From: a bacterium | GTDB lineage: Bacteria > Vulcanimicrobiota > Xenobia > RGZZ01 | Reading direction: 5' to 3' | NCBI GenBank assembly: GCA_021782195.1 | Contig: JAJXVI010000020.1 | Location: 1 to 11,771 of the forward strand | Length of the DNA stretch: 11,771 bases | Translations under genes and position numbers: made by a program | Notes under the pieces: generated by a model | The model's input: the letters and a program-made list of their open reading frames with translations, nothing else | Told to the model about the DNA's origin: nothing | The model's database searches: none | Shown here: piece after piece, positions 1 to 7,475 of the stretch | Layout: each line of letters opens with the position of its first letter | How positions within the stretch are numbered: the first letter of the stretch is position 1

Positions 1-2877
1 TTCGTGAGCGCGCACCCGAATGCGGGGCTTCCGGACGAGTTCGGGATGTACGGAGAGACGCCCGAGACGATGGCGCAGACCGTGGCTGAATTTGCACGCT
101 CCGGCCTGCTGAACGTGGCCGGTGGTGGTTGTGGCACCACCCCCGCGCACATTCGGGCGATTGCCGAAGCGCTTGAAGGCATGTCGCCCCGCCGCCTCCC
201 GACGCTTCAGGTGGCGTGTCGATTGAGCGGACTCGAGCCGCTCGTGATCTCCAGAGACTCGCTGTTCGTCAACGTCGGGGAGCGAACCAACGTGACGGGC
301 AGCCGTCAGTTTGCTCGCCTGATTCTGCAGGGACAGTTCGAGAAGGCGCTCGACGTGGCGCGTCAGCAGGTGGCAAGCGGGGCGCAGGTCATCGACGTCA
401 ACATGGACGAGGCCATGCTCGATTCTCGTCAGGCCATGGTCGATTTTCTCAACCTCATCGCTTCGGAGCCTGATATCAGCCGCGTTCCCGTCATGATCGA
501 CTCGTCGAAGTGGAGTGTCATCGAGGCCGGTCTACGGTGTCTCCAGGGCAAGGGCATTGTCAATTCGATCAGCCTCAAGGAGGGTGAGGAAGCGTTCAAT
601 GTGCAGGCCCGCGCGATCCGCCGTTACGGAGCGGCCGCCGTTGTGATGGCGTTCGACGAACAGGGTCAGGCTGACACTGTGGAACGCAAGGTCTCCATCT
701 GTCGACGCGCGTGGCGCATTCTGGTCGAGGAAGTGGGGTTTGCCCCGGAGGACGTGATCTTCGATGCAAACATCTTTGCGGTGGCGACGGGCATTGAAGA
801 GCACAACGACTACGCGCTTGCCTATCTGGAGGCGACCCGCCAGATTCGTGCGGAGATGCCCGGGGCACTTGTGAGCGGTGGCGTCTCCAATGTTTCGTTC
901 AGTTTTCGTGGCAACAACCGGGTGCGGGAAGCCATTCATTCCGTATTTCTCTACCACGCGGTGCAGGCTGGAATGTCGATGGGCATCGTGAATGCCGGGC
1001 AGCTCGAGGTGTACGACGAGCTGCCCCGCGAACTGCGCGACCTCGTGGAGGATGTCATCCTGAACCGTCGCCCTGATGCCACCGAGCGCCTGCTGGCGGC
1101 GGCCGAGCGGTTCAAGGGAGAGGCGGTCGTCGCGAAGGTCGATCTGGAGTGGCGTTCATGGTCTGTGGAGGAGCGCCTGACCCACGCCCTTGTGAAAGGG
1201 ATGGACGAATTCATCGAGATCGACACCGAGGAAGCGCGAATTTCCTGTGAGCGCCCGATCCAGGTCATTGAGGGACCGCTCATGAAGGGAATGAACGTGG
1301 TTGGCGATCTTTTTGGAGCGGGACGCATGTTTTTGCCTCAGGTGGTGAAGAGCGCGCGCGTCATGAAGAAGGCCGTGGCGTATCTCGTGCCGTTCATTGA
1401 GGCGGCAAAGGGCGCGGGCGAGTCGCTTTCGAACGGCCGAATTGTCCTGGCGACGGTCAAGGGTGACGTGCATGACATCGGAAAGAACATCGTCGGCATC
1501 GTCCTGGCGTGCAACAACTTTGAGGTCATCGACCTCGGCGTGATGGTTGCGGCGGAGAAGATCCTGCAGGTGGCGACCGAACGGCAGGCTGACATTATCG
1601 GCCTCTCGGGCCTTATTACGCCTTCTCTCGAAGAGATGTGCCACGTGGCGGGGGAGATGGAGCGACTGGGCTTTCGCGTGCCACTGCTTATCGGTGGTGC
1701 CACGACCTCGAAAGTTCACACTGCGGTCAAGATCGCTCCGGCGTATCAAGGGCCGACCGTACACGTCAAGGACGCATCGCGCGCGGTTGGCGTGGCCCGC
1801 TCGCTGCTCAGTGCCCAGTTGTCAAGAGAATTTCTCGAACAGCTCTCGACGGATCAGGCTGCAGTGCGTACCGCCCACCAGGGGCGTACTGCTCGCACCG
1901 AATGGCTGTCCATTGAACATGCCCGGCAAAATGCGATGCGACTTTCGTTTGCACCGCAAGCACCGCTGGTTGGAGCCGGGGTGGAGATCCATGACGACGT
2001 ATGTCTGGCGGATCTCGTCGATTTCATCGACTGGACGCCATTTTTTACGGCCTGGGAACTTCCCGGACGCTTTCCTACCATTCTGCAGGACGCAACGGTT
2101 GGCGAGGAAGCCCGCCGCGTGTACGAGGACGCGCGTGCAATGCTCAATCGCGTGGTTGATGAGAAGTGGTTGACCGCACGTGCCGTGGTCGGACTGTTTC
2201 CTGCGAATCGAGCGGGCAACGATGACGTCGAGATTTTCGTCGACGAGCGCCGCAACGGTGTGCGCGCAACGCTGCATTTCCTGCGTCAGCAGACCGTGCG
2301 TCCACCGGGTCGTCCCAACCGTTGCCTTGCCGACCTCGTTGCGCCGCGCGGTGAGCCGGACTGGGTCGGCGCGTTTGCCGTGACGACCGGACTCGGCCTT
2401 GACGAGCGCGTGCGTCGGTTCGAGGAAGATCACGATGATTATCACGCGATTCTGCTCAAAGCACTTGCGGATCGCCTGGCCGAGGCACTTTCCGAGCGTA
2501 TGCACTGGTTGGTGCGCACACGGCTCTGGGGGTACGCACCCGACGAACCGCTGGATCCGTCGTCACTTGCACGCGAGGAGTTTCGCGGGATCCGACCGGC
2601 TCCGGGCTATCCGGCGTGTCCCGATCACAGCGAGAAGGATGTCATCTGGGATCTGCTCGGTGTGGATGCGCTCGGGATCCATCTGACGGAATCGTATGCC
2701 ATGACGCCTGCGGCATCGGTCTGTGGCTATTACTTTGCTCACCCGGATTCAAGTTACTTCGGGGTGGGTCGGATAAACCGGGACCAGGCTGACGATTATA
2801 CGCGCCGCAAGGGCGCAAGCCTGAGGGTCGTGGAGCGCATGCTCGCTTCCCATCTGGGATATGAGCCTGCGGACTGA
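1..2877 (+). CDS. metH: Cobalamin-dependent methionine synthase, 5'-truncated by the window
   Basis: Cytoplasmic enzyme that transfers a methyl group from 5-methyltetrahydrofolate to homocysteine through B12, giving methionine. The reading frame is open from base 1, and the first residues ([11 protein letters not shown]) match the interior of the homocysteine-binding domain, so roughly 270 N-terminal residues lie outside the window. Seen in order: the end of the homocysteine domain with GGGCGTTP (about 121-144); the pterin-binding domain beginning [12 protein letters not shown] (about 268-306); a helical cap; the B12 domain with DVHDIG (1465-1482, ligand His codon 1471-1473), GLSGLITPS and GGATTSK; and the SAM-dependent reactivation domain with RPAPGYP (2593-2613), TESYAM and a C-terminal RRKG. 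All B12 and reactivation motifs look intact. The oddity is the zinc motif: the family has GGCCGT, here GGGCGT, so the first of the two adjacent ligand cysteines is Gly (codon 127-129). The third ligand lies outside the window. Identification is secure; activity at the homocysteine site is uncertain. Confidence 0.97.
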   Translation, partial: FVSAHPNAGLPDEFGMYGETPETMAQTVAEFARSGLLNVAGGGCGTTPAHIRAIAEALEGMSPRRLPTLQVACRLSGLEPLVISRDSLFVNVGERTNVTGSRQFARLILQGQFEKALDVARQQVASGAQVIDVNMDEAMLDSRQAMVDFLNLIASEPDISRVPVMIDSSKWSVIEAGLRCLQGKGIVNSISLKEGEEAFNVQARAIRRYGAAAVVMAFDEQGQADTVERKVSICRRAWRILVEEVGFAPEDVIFDANIFAVATGIEEHNDYALAYLEATRQIRAEMPGALVSGGVSNVSFSFRGNNRVREAIHSVFLYHAVQAGMSMGIVNAGQLEVYDELPRELRDLVEDVILNRRPDATERLLAAAERFKGEAVVAKVDLEWRSWSVEERLTHALVKGMDEFIEIDTEEARISCERPIQVIEGPLMKGMNVVGDLFGAGRMFLPQVVKSARVMKKAVAYLVPFIEAAKGAGESLSNGRIVLATVKGDVHDIGKNIVGIVLACNNFEVIDLGVMVAAEKILQVATERQADIIGLSGLITPSLEEMCHVAGEMERLGFRVPLLIGGATTSKVHTAVKIAPAYQGPTVHVKDASRAVGVARSLLSAQLSREFLEQLSTDQAAVRTAHQGRTARTEWLSIEHARQNAMRLSFAPQAPLVGAGVEIHDDVCLADLVDFIDWTPFFTAWELPGRFPTILQDATVGEEARRVYEDARAMLNRVVDEKWLTARAVVGLFPANRAGNDDVEIFVDERRNGVRATLHFLRQQTVRPPGRPNRCLADLVAPRGEPDWVGAFAVTTGLGLDERVRRFEEDHDDYHAILLKALADRLAEALSERMHWLVRTRLWGYAPDEPLDPSSLAREEFRGIRPAPGYPACPDHSEKDVIWDLLGVDALGIHLTESYAMTPAASVCGYYFAHPDSSYFGVGRINRDQADDYTRRKGASLRVVERMLASHLGYEPAD

Positions 2878-2955
2878 GCGTGCGTGCCGGGTGCGTGCGG
2901 GCTTTGTGCACGAAGGTCTCGACGACATTTTGGCCATCTTCTGCGTTTGAACCCC

Positions 2956-3000
2956 GGTAAGCCCTGCATTTTGCTTGAGCGGAACAAAACAGGGCTTGCC
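2956..3000. repeat. Long imperfect hairpin between metH and the response regulator
   Basis: GGTAAGCCCTG (2956-2966) faces CAGGGCTTGCC (2990-3000) with one G-T pair. After a two-base bulge the stem continues with TTTTG (2969-2973) against CAAAA (2985-2989), leaving an 11-base loop. It begins about 80 bases after the metH stop and ends 45 bases before the regulator start. No run of T follows on either strand, so it is not a standard intrinsic terminator. It may be a metH 3' end structure, a leader element of the two-component operon, or an operator. A weak -35/-10-like pair (TTGAGC at 2975, CATACT at 3000, 19-base spacer) overlaps it but is too poor to call a promoter. Confidence 0.6.
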
Positions 3001-3045
3001 ATACTCTGTGTCTGGAACGGGTGGATCTTCCACCGGGAGGTTCTC

Positions 3046-3687
3046 GTGGCAATTCGAGTGTTGATTGTGGACGATCACGCGGTCGTCCGCCAGGGGCTCA
3101 AGATGTTCCTGGCTCTGGATGGCGAACTGGAGATCGTTGGCGAAGCCGAGAATGGGGAGCAGGCTGTTCGCCTGTGTGGGGAACTTTCACCGGACGTGGT
3201 CCTGATGGATCTTCTCATGCCGGTGCTGGATGGAGTCAGCGCGATCGCGCAGATCAAGACGCGCTGGCCGGATGTCGAGATCGTGGCCCTGACTTCCGTG
3301 CTGGAGGACAGTGCTGTGGTCGGCGCGGTGCGCGCCGGGGCAATCGGCTACCTGCTCAAGGATACACGAAGTGACGAGCTGTGTCGCGCCATCAAGTCGG
3401 CGGCTGCCGGGCAGGTGCAACTTGCGCCCCAGGCGGCAGTTTTCCTGATGCGTGAAGTGCGGGCGCCGGAAGCTCCCGAGTCGTTGACGGAACGCGAAAA
3501 GGAAGTGCTTGTCGAACTTGCGGCGGGAAAGTCGAACAAGGAGATTGCTGCAGCGCTGAGCCTGGGTGACAAGACCGTGAAGACTCACGTCAGCAACATT
3601 CTTTCAAAACTCGGCGTCCAGAGCAGAACTCAGGCCGCGCTTCACGCCGTGCGTCTCGGTCTTGTTCCCACCCTGGGGGCTTCTTGA
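3046..3687 (+). CDS. NarL/LuxR-family DNA-binding response regulator
   Basis: A 213-residue transcription factor, the output half of a two-component system. The receiver domain (about residues 3-120) has the acidic pair DD at 9-10, phospho-acceptor Asp55 in VLMDLLMP, and the conserved Lys105 in LLKD. A LuxR-type helix-turn-helix follows (about 147-208), starting LTEREKEVL, with NKEIAAALSLGDKTVKTHV as the recognition region. This two-domain plan and length are usual for the NarL/LiaR/DegU group. The frame is open further upstream, but GTG at 3046 is chosen because GGGAGG (3035-3040) sits five bases before it and MAIRVLIVDDH is the normal N-terminus of the family. The kinase gene begins inside its stop codon, so the partner is clear. 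The target genes and signal cannot be read from the sequence. Phosphorylation by the neighbouring kinase is inferred from context and family. Confidence 0.95.
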   Translation: MAIRVLIVDDHAVVRQGLKMFLALDGELEIVGEAENGEQAVRLCGELSPDVVLMDLLMPVLDGVSAIAQIKTRWPDVEIVALTSVLEDSAVVGAVRAGAIGYLLKDTRSDELCRAIKSAAAGQVQLAPQAAVFLMREVRAPEAPESLTEREKEVLVELAAGKSNKEIAAALSLGDKTVKTHVSNILSKLGVQSRTQAALHAVRLGLVPTLGAS

Positions 3688-5240
3688 ACCCGACTGTCAG
3701 CCCAGAGGCGCTTGTCGAACTCGTGGCTCAGGGGCCGGTCGGGGTTTTCATCACCGACCCGAACGGCCGTCCCCTGTATGTGAATGCAAGGGTCGCAACC
3801 GACTTCGGGCTTGATTCCGGAGACTCGGCGCCACTGCCTGAAGGCTCGGTCGCCAGCTACTTTGATGCCCCGTTTGACGTGCAGGTCGCCCAGCTTGTCA
3901 CGCGGCCCGGCGGCGATCGGGTGATGGCACATCGAACGCTGAACGGTCGATCGCGTATCTACGCCGTCGACTCTCTGTCGGTGGCGGATCGAAACGAACC
4001 ACGCGTTGCCGTGCTCGTTCAGGACATTACTGACTACCTGAAAGTGCGACAGAGAGCCGAGGCGCTTGCGCTGGTGGCCTCTGCCGCCGCGGTCGCAGGT
4101 ACGATCGAGAAGACCATGGACGTACTTGCAGAGGCCGTCGTGACGGCGGCCGGAAGCGACGCGTGTGGCGTGATCTTTATTGACGATGACGTGGATCCTC
4201 CTACCATCCGCTTTCTGGGGAGCAGCGGGTTGCCGGACGGCTATACCGAGGAGTCAGAGCGCCACTGGCGCCAGATTGGCGACACGCCGGGCATCGTTGC
4301 CTGGCTGAGGGAGTACCGTCAGGGCACGTACGTGGTCAACGTCGGGGTCCGTGAACGTTATATGGAGGACCCTGACTGGGCGGCCATCCGTCCGTTGCTC
4401 GAACGCGCCACGTGGGACAAGGTGGTCAGCATTCCGCTTCGCTACGGGAACCGCTTGCTCGGTGCGTTGAACGTCTATTATTCCCGGGAGCGGGAGGTGC
4501 TAGAGGAAGAGATCGACTTCCTCTGCGCCGTTGCTCATCAGGCCGCCGTGGCGATGGAGAACGGCCGTTTGTTGCGAGAGACGCAAGACAGGGCGGTGCT
4601 GATTGAACGCCAGCGCATGGCGCGTGAACTGCACGACTCGGTCTCGCAGGCGCTCTACGCCATCGGGCTGGGAGCTCGAACAGCGCTGGTGCAGTTGGAC
4701 CGCAATCCGCAGGCAGTGATCGACCCGTTACGGTACGTGCTGTCACTGGCGGAGGGCGCACTGGCCGAGATGCGTGCGTTGATCTTTGAGTTGCGTCCGG
4801 ACGACCTGGATCGCGACGGTCTCGTCGCGGCGTTGAAGAGGCACACGTCTGCCCTGCGCAGTCGTCACGCCATTCAGGTCGACGAACAGTTTTGCAGCGA
4901 ACCACGGTTGACTCCGGCGAGTCGCCTGGCGCTCTATCGGGTCGGCCAGGAAGCTCTGCACAATGTAACCCGACATGCTCAGGCAAAGCGGGTACGCGTG
5001 CATCTTTGCGACCACGACGGAAAGGTGATTCTGGAAATCCAGGATAATGGCACGGGATTCGACGTGAACGGCCATTTCCCGGGACATCTCGGGCTCAAAT
5101 CGATGCGAGAGCGTATCGAAAACCAGGGAGGCGTGTTTGGAATCGAGAGCAGGCGCGGGGGGGGCACCCACCTTCGCGCCGCCGTTCCTCGCGCAATGGA
5201 TGACTCGGTGGAGCCATCACCCGATAAAACCCGAGAATAG
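3684..5240 (+). CDS. Soluble PAS-GAF sensor histidine kinase (HisKA_3 type)
   Basis: A 518-residue sensor kinase of the NarX/LiaS/DegS class. Domains: a PAS-like segment (about 13-116, GVFITDPNGRPLYVNA), a GAF domain (about 130-305), the HisKA_3 dimerisation helix with RELHDS and phospho-acceptor His317, and an HATPase domain (about 418-510) with EALHNVTRHA (Asn427), DNGTGF (Asp454), GLKSMRERI and GGGTHL. No membrane segment or signal peptide is visible, so it should sense a cytoplasmic or diffusible signal through PAS/GAF; the ligand is unknown. The start is TTG at 3684, which overlaps the regulator's TGA in a TTGA junction with a G-rich stretch (3675-3679) four bases upstream. This predicts translational coupling and matched amounts of the two proteins. 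A run of eight G (5157-5164) lies in the final nucleotide-binding box. Family assignment is firm; the start codon is fairly sure. Confidence 0.94.
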   Translation: MNPTVSPEALVELVAQGPVGVFITDPNGRPLYVNARVATDFGLDSGDSAPLPEGSVASYFDAPFDVQVAQLVTRPGGDRVMAHRTLNGRSRIYAVDSLSVADRNEPRVAVLVQDITDYLKVRQRAEALALVASAAAVAGTIEKTMDVLAEAVVTAAGSDACGVIFIDDDVDPPTIRFLGSSGLPDGYTEESERHWRQIGDTPGIVAWLREYRQGTYVVNVGVRERYMEDPDWAAIRPLLERATWDKVVSIPLRYGNRLLGALNVYYSREREVLEEEIDFLCAVAHQAAVAMENGRLLRETQDRAVLIERQRMARELHDSVSQALYAIGLGARTALVQLDRNPQAVIDPLRYVLSLAEGALAEMRALIFELRPDDLDRDGLVAALKRHTSALRSRHAIQVDEQFCSEPRLTPASRLALYRVGQEALHNVTRHAQAKRVRVHLCDHDGKVILEIQDNGTGFDVNGHFPGHLGLKSMRERIENQGGVFGIESRRGGGTHLRAAVPRAMDDSVEPSPDKTRE

Positions 5241-5270
5241 TTCGCCGGACTGCCCCGAGGTTCGGGCGAA
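5241..5270 (+). terminator. Weak hairpin directly after the kinase stop
   Basis: TTCGCC (5241-5246) can pair with GGCGAA (5265-5270) around an inner CGA/TCG stem. It starts at the first base after the kinase TAG. No T-run follows, so if it ends transcription it is not a classic intrinsic terminator. Confidence 0.25.
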
Positions 5271-5300
5271 ACAGGTGCGCTCTTCAGTCTCGCGGCGGCC

Positions 5301-5401
5301 TGCCGGGCTTGTACCGTCTGTGTGTGCGGTCCGGTGACTGGCGCGTGTGGCGACTGAGCGCTGGGCGCAGTGCCAGGCTTGTAGCGTATGTGTACGCGGT
5401 C
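5301..5401. repeat. Two 31-bp imperfect direct repeats, 70-bp period
   Basis: Copy 1 is 5301-5331 and copy 2 is 5371-5401. Both start TGCC-GGCTTGTA and end GCGGTC; 26 of 31 positions agree by direct comparison. They lie in the non-coding gap between the convergent kinase and minus-strand paralogue genes, just beyond the minus-strand terminator. The role is unknown. Candidates are protein-binding sites, the remains of a short repeat family, or a small RNA region. Confidence 0.6.
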
Positions 5402-5418
5402 GAGGCGAGCCCAGAAAC

Positions 5419-5454
5419 AAAAACGGCGGCACGCGAGACCTCGCATACCGCCGT
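5419..5454 (-). terminator. Intrinsic terminator of the minus-strand paralogue operon
   Basis: Read on the minus strand, ACGGCGG (5454-5448) and CCGCCGT (5429-5423) form the outer stem, with an inner GCGA/TCGC stem (5433-5436 with 5441-5444). TTTTT (5423-5419) follows immediately. It begins ten bases after the stop of the downstream paralogue, which is where an operon terminator should be. Confidence 0.85.
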
Positions 5455-5463
5455 GGGTCGGTC

Positions 5464-6423
5464 TCAGGGGTTGGGAGGAGAGAGTGGTGCTTCGTACGTC
5501 AACGTGTTCTCGGGGCTTACAGCCGCCTTGAGCACGTCGGCGGTGCGCTTGAGCGCACTGCTGGCCCCGTCGACCGAGGAGTCTTTCTCCCACGTATCGA
5601 CCACGCCGCGATGGAGCACGCCCAGGCCACTGCCGAGGCCGTAGGTGGCTCCCTGGACGACACCGCCCACGATGGCACCGGCGCCGGCCACGGCTCTACC
5701 GGCCACGTTGAGGTTCGACTCGGTGACTGCGTTTTTCAGGCCAACGCCGATCTGACGCCCTGCGCTGAGCCCGGCGCTGACGATTGCAGCAGCTCCCCCG
5801 ACGGCCGCGGACGCTGCGCCTACGACGAGCGTCTTGCCGAGCTTGGCCAGGGGAATGTCGAACGGTTTCTCGCCCGGCGCAAGCTTGCGATTGCCCATGT
5901 CGTCGAACGACTGCTCGATGCTCTTTTCCCCACTTTGCCAGTCCTTACGGGTCTTGTCATAACCCGCCACGGCGGCGGAACCGACCGTGAGCTCGCGTGG
6001 CTGCGAGGAGTCTACCTGACCGACACCGTGGATCACGCCAGCGACGAGCGAGAGTGGAAGGGCCAGGACCACGCCGGCCGCGAGGAAGGGCGCTGCCAGC
6101 AGGCTGCCGATGACCTTCACGTTCGGGCCGAGGGTCTCATCCTTCCAGAGGTTCTTGTAGCCCGAGACGGCCACGCGCGCTGTTGTTCCGATCACGGAAC
6201 GAGCGCCCGCTGCGAGGCCCGTGGTTCCGCCGCTGACGCCGGAAGCCAGGTAGTTTGCGGAGAGCACGGTGTGATCGACCACGCTGTTGACCCAACTGGC
6301 GGAAGCTTCCGGGACGGCCTCGGCGGGCTGTGCCGGCTGGGCGGCCGGTGCGGCCGGCTGTGCCGGGGTGAGCGTGCGAGCGGCGGCCGGTGCGTTGAGG
6401 TTGCTGTTGACCTGTACGTTCAT
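5464..6423 (-). CDS. Gly/Ala-rich membrane-prone protein, paralogue B
   Basis: Family not recognised. This 319-residue protein has an Ala/Pro/Gln-rich N-terminal stretch (about 11-40) and no signal peptide. Hydrophobic glycine- and alanine-rich stretches follow at about 105-133, 195-222 and 239-270, with small-residue spacing that resembles glycine-zipper helices. Two blocks are shared with the gene just upstream: ETLGPN-K-IG-L (residues 96-108) and G-RKL-PG-KPFD-PL (177-192). They occur in the same order and about the same distance apart, so the two genes are tandem paralogues. Its ATG lies four bases after the stop of paralogue A, with GGGAG and AGGA in the preceding 15 bases, so translational coupling is likely. 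An intrinsic terminator follows the gene. A membrane-associated or membrane-inserting role is inferred from composition only. It is a real gene because of the paralogy, the ribosome binding site and the terminator. Confidence 0.85.
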   Translation of the reverse strand: MNVQVNSNLNAPAAARTLTPAQPAAPAAQPAQPAEAVPEASASWVNSVVDHTVLSANYLASGVSGGTTGLAAGARSVIGTTARVAVSGYKNLWKDETLGPNVKVIGSLLAAPFLAAGVVLALPLSLVAGVIHGVGQVDSSQPRELTVGSAAVAGYDKTRKDWQSGEKSIEQSFDDMGNRKLAPGEKPFDIPLAKLGKTLVVGAASAAVGGAAAIVSAGLSAGRQIGVGLKNAVTESNLNVAGRAVAGAGAIVGGVVQGATYGLGSGLGVLHRGVVDTWEKDSSVDGASSALKRTADVLKAAVSPENTLTYEAPLSPPNP

Positions 6424-6427
6424 GTTC

Positions 6428-7312
6428 CTACTTCTCCCACGCTTCCTGAATCACGCTCTCGCCGAGGGTTGAGGAGATGCGTGCTGTGTCGACCACGGGC
6501 TTGACCAGGCCGTAGTGCCATCCGTCAGAGAGGCCGCGTGGCACGGCTTCCTTGATACTCTTCCAGGCGAGTGCAGGGCCTACCATGAGGGTCAGTGGCG
6601 CGGTGGCGATCTTTCCCAGGCGCTGTCCGAAGCTCATGTCTCGCGACGTGACGGCGCTGAAGACCTCTTTTCCACCGCTGATCGCGCCAGCTCCGAGTCC
6701 GGCAACCAGACCGACCGTTCCGCCGATGGCGCCGGAAAGAGCCCCACCGACCACCGCGAATGCGGGGCTCAGCAGGGGGACGTCGAACGGCTTCTGACCC
6801 GGCTCGAGCTTGCGTGTACCGAGTTCGTCGAGTTGCTTGATGAGGCTACCCGTCAGGTTCTCTGGATGGCCACCGTTAGTCGTTCCGGTAATCTCGCGGG
6901 CCACGGCTGTGCTGGCGTCTTTCTCGAGCGGACCATTGTCGAGATTGTAGGAAGCCGACGCGACCCGAGTGATTCCCAGGACGGCTCCCACAACGGGGGC
7001 AGCGACCAGGCTGAGTGCTGTCGCGGGCAGGCTCGCAAGGGTTCCAATGGTCTTGATATTGGGCCCGAGCGTCTCGGCCTTCCAGAGGTTCGAGACAATC
7101 TTCCATTCCAGCTTTGGGGACTGTGCAATTGAGGATACCTCTTCGGTCGCGGCATTGACGACCGCGCCGGAAGCATAGTTTCCAATCCAGCGTGAGCTGT
7201 TGTAGACGTCGGCAACACCGTGCACGTCGGGTTTGAACTCGCGTATGGTGGGTGGGTTCTGCGGCACGGTCGTTGTCGCCACCGGTCCGGCTTGAGCGGG
7301 TCGAATGTCCAC
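6428..7312 (-). CDS. Gly/Ala-rich membrane-prone protein, paralogue A
   Basis: Family not recognised; first gene of a two-gene minus-strand operon. It has 294 residues from the chosen start. Shared blocks with paralogue B are NLWKAETLGPNIKTIGTL (about 75-92) and G-RKL-PG-KPFD-PL (165-180). Hydrophobic, glycine-rich stretches lie at about 86-117 and 183-213 (GGALSGAIGGTVGLVAGLGAG), and a less glycine-rich one at about 234-250. The N-terminus has no signal peptide. The start is GTG at 7312 because GGAGGA sits seven bases upstream and the resulting MDIRPAQ lines up with the MNVQVNS start of paralogue B. An in-frame ATG at 7363 would add 17 residues but has no clear ribosome binding site. Both proteins repeat the same plan of hydrophobic segment, polar linker, PFD-PL motif and glycine-rich segment, so they may form a hetero-oligomer. 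That last point is inference. Confidence 0.83.
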   Translation of the reverse strand: MDIRPAQAGPVATTTVPQNPPTIREFKPDVHGVADVYNSSRWIGNYASGAVVNAATEEVSSIAQSPKLEWKIVSNLWKAETLGPNIKTIGTLASLPATALSLVAAPVVGAVLGITRVASASYNLDNGPLEKDASTAVAREITGTTNGGHPENLTGSLIKQLDELGTRKLEPGQKPFDVPLLSPAFAVVGGALSGAIGGTVGLVAGLGAGAISGGKEVFSAVTSRDMSFGQRLGKIATAPLTLMVGPALAWKSIKEAVPRGLSDGWHYGLVKPVVDTARISSTLGESVIQEAWEK

Positions 7313-7363
7313 GAAGCTTTCCTCCACAACCCCGGTTGTTCCCAACCTGTCAGTTGCTCGCAT

Positions 7364-7428
7364 GATAACCGGACTTTCTGAAAAGATCCTGAATAATGTC
7401 CCCGGTGTATCCTGCAGGTCCGGCTATC
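7364..7428. promoter_or_regulatory. Inverted repeat in the divergent intergenic region
   Basis: GATAACCGG (7364-7372) faces CCGGCTATC (7420-7428), with 8 of 9 positions complementary. The palindrome CCTGCAGG (7411-7418) lies between the arms. The right arm is about 22 bases upstream of a sigma-54-like promoter, within the range where enhancer-binding activators bind. It also covers the promoter side of the minus-strand operon. A regulator-binding role is inferred from position; no known operator was recognised. Confidence 0.35.
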
Positions 7429-7449
7429 TCTGCGGAGCGTCATGTTGGG

Positions 7450-7465
7450 AGGCACCGGAAATGCT
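7450..7465 (+). promoter_or_regulatory. Sigma-54 (-24/-12) promoter candidate for the PEP-CTERM gene
   Basis: The sequence AGGCACCGGAAATGCT matches the RpoN consensus TGGCACG-N4-TTGCW at GGCAC (7451-7455) and TGCT (7462-7465). The spacing is exactly 12 bases between the first G of the -24 GG and the G of the -12 GC. Transcription would start near 7475, leaving a leader of about 170 bases. In several bacteria PEP-CTERM genes are known to be driven by RpoN with the PrsK/PrsR kinase-activator pair, which fits. Neither PrsK/PrsR nor RpoN is encoded in this window. Confidence 0.6.
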
Positions 7466-7475
7466 ATGTTAAAAT

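Noticed and set aside
1822..2505. Long antisense frame inside metH.
   Set aside because: It lies opposite a well-conserved gene and its product shows no domain pattern. Long antisense frames are common in high-GC coding DNA.
2971..3005. Sigma-70 promoter for the two-component operon (TTGAGC / CATACT).
   Set aside because: Both hexamers match poorly and the spacer is 19 bases. This is within chance expectation, so it is not listed as a feature.
2884..3045. N-terminal extension of the response regulator in the open frame upstream.
   Set aside because: The stretch crosses the intergenic hairpin and has no family similarity, whereas GTG 3046 has a well-placed GGGAGG and gives the normal receiver-domain start.
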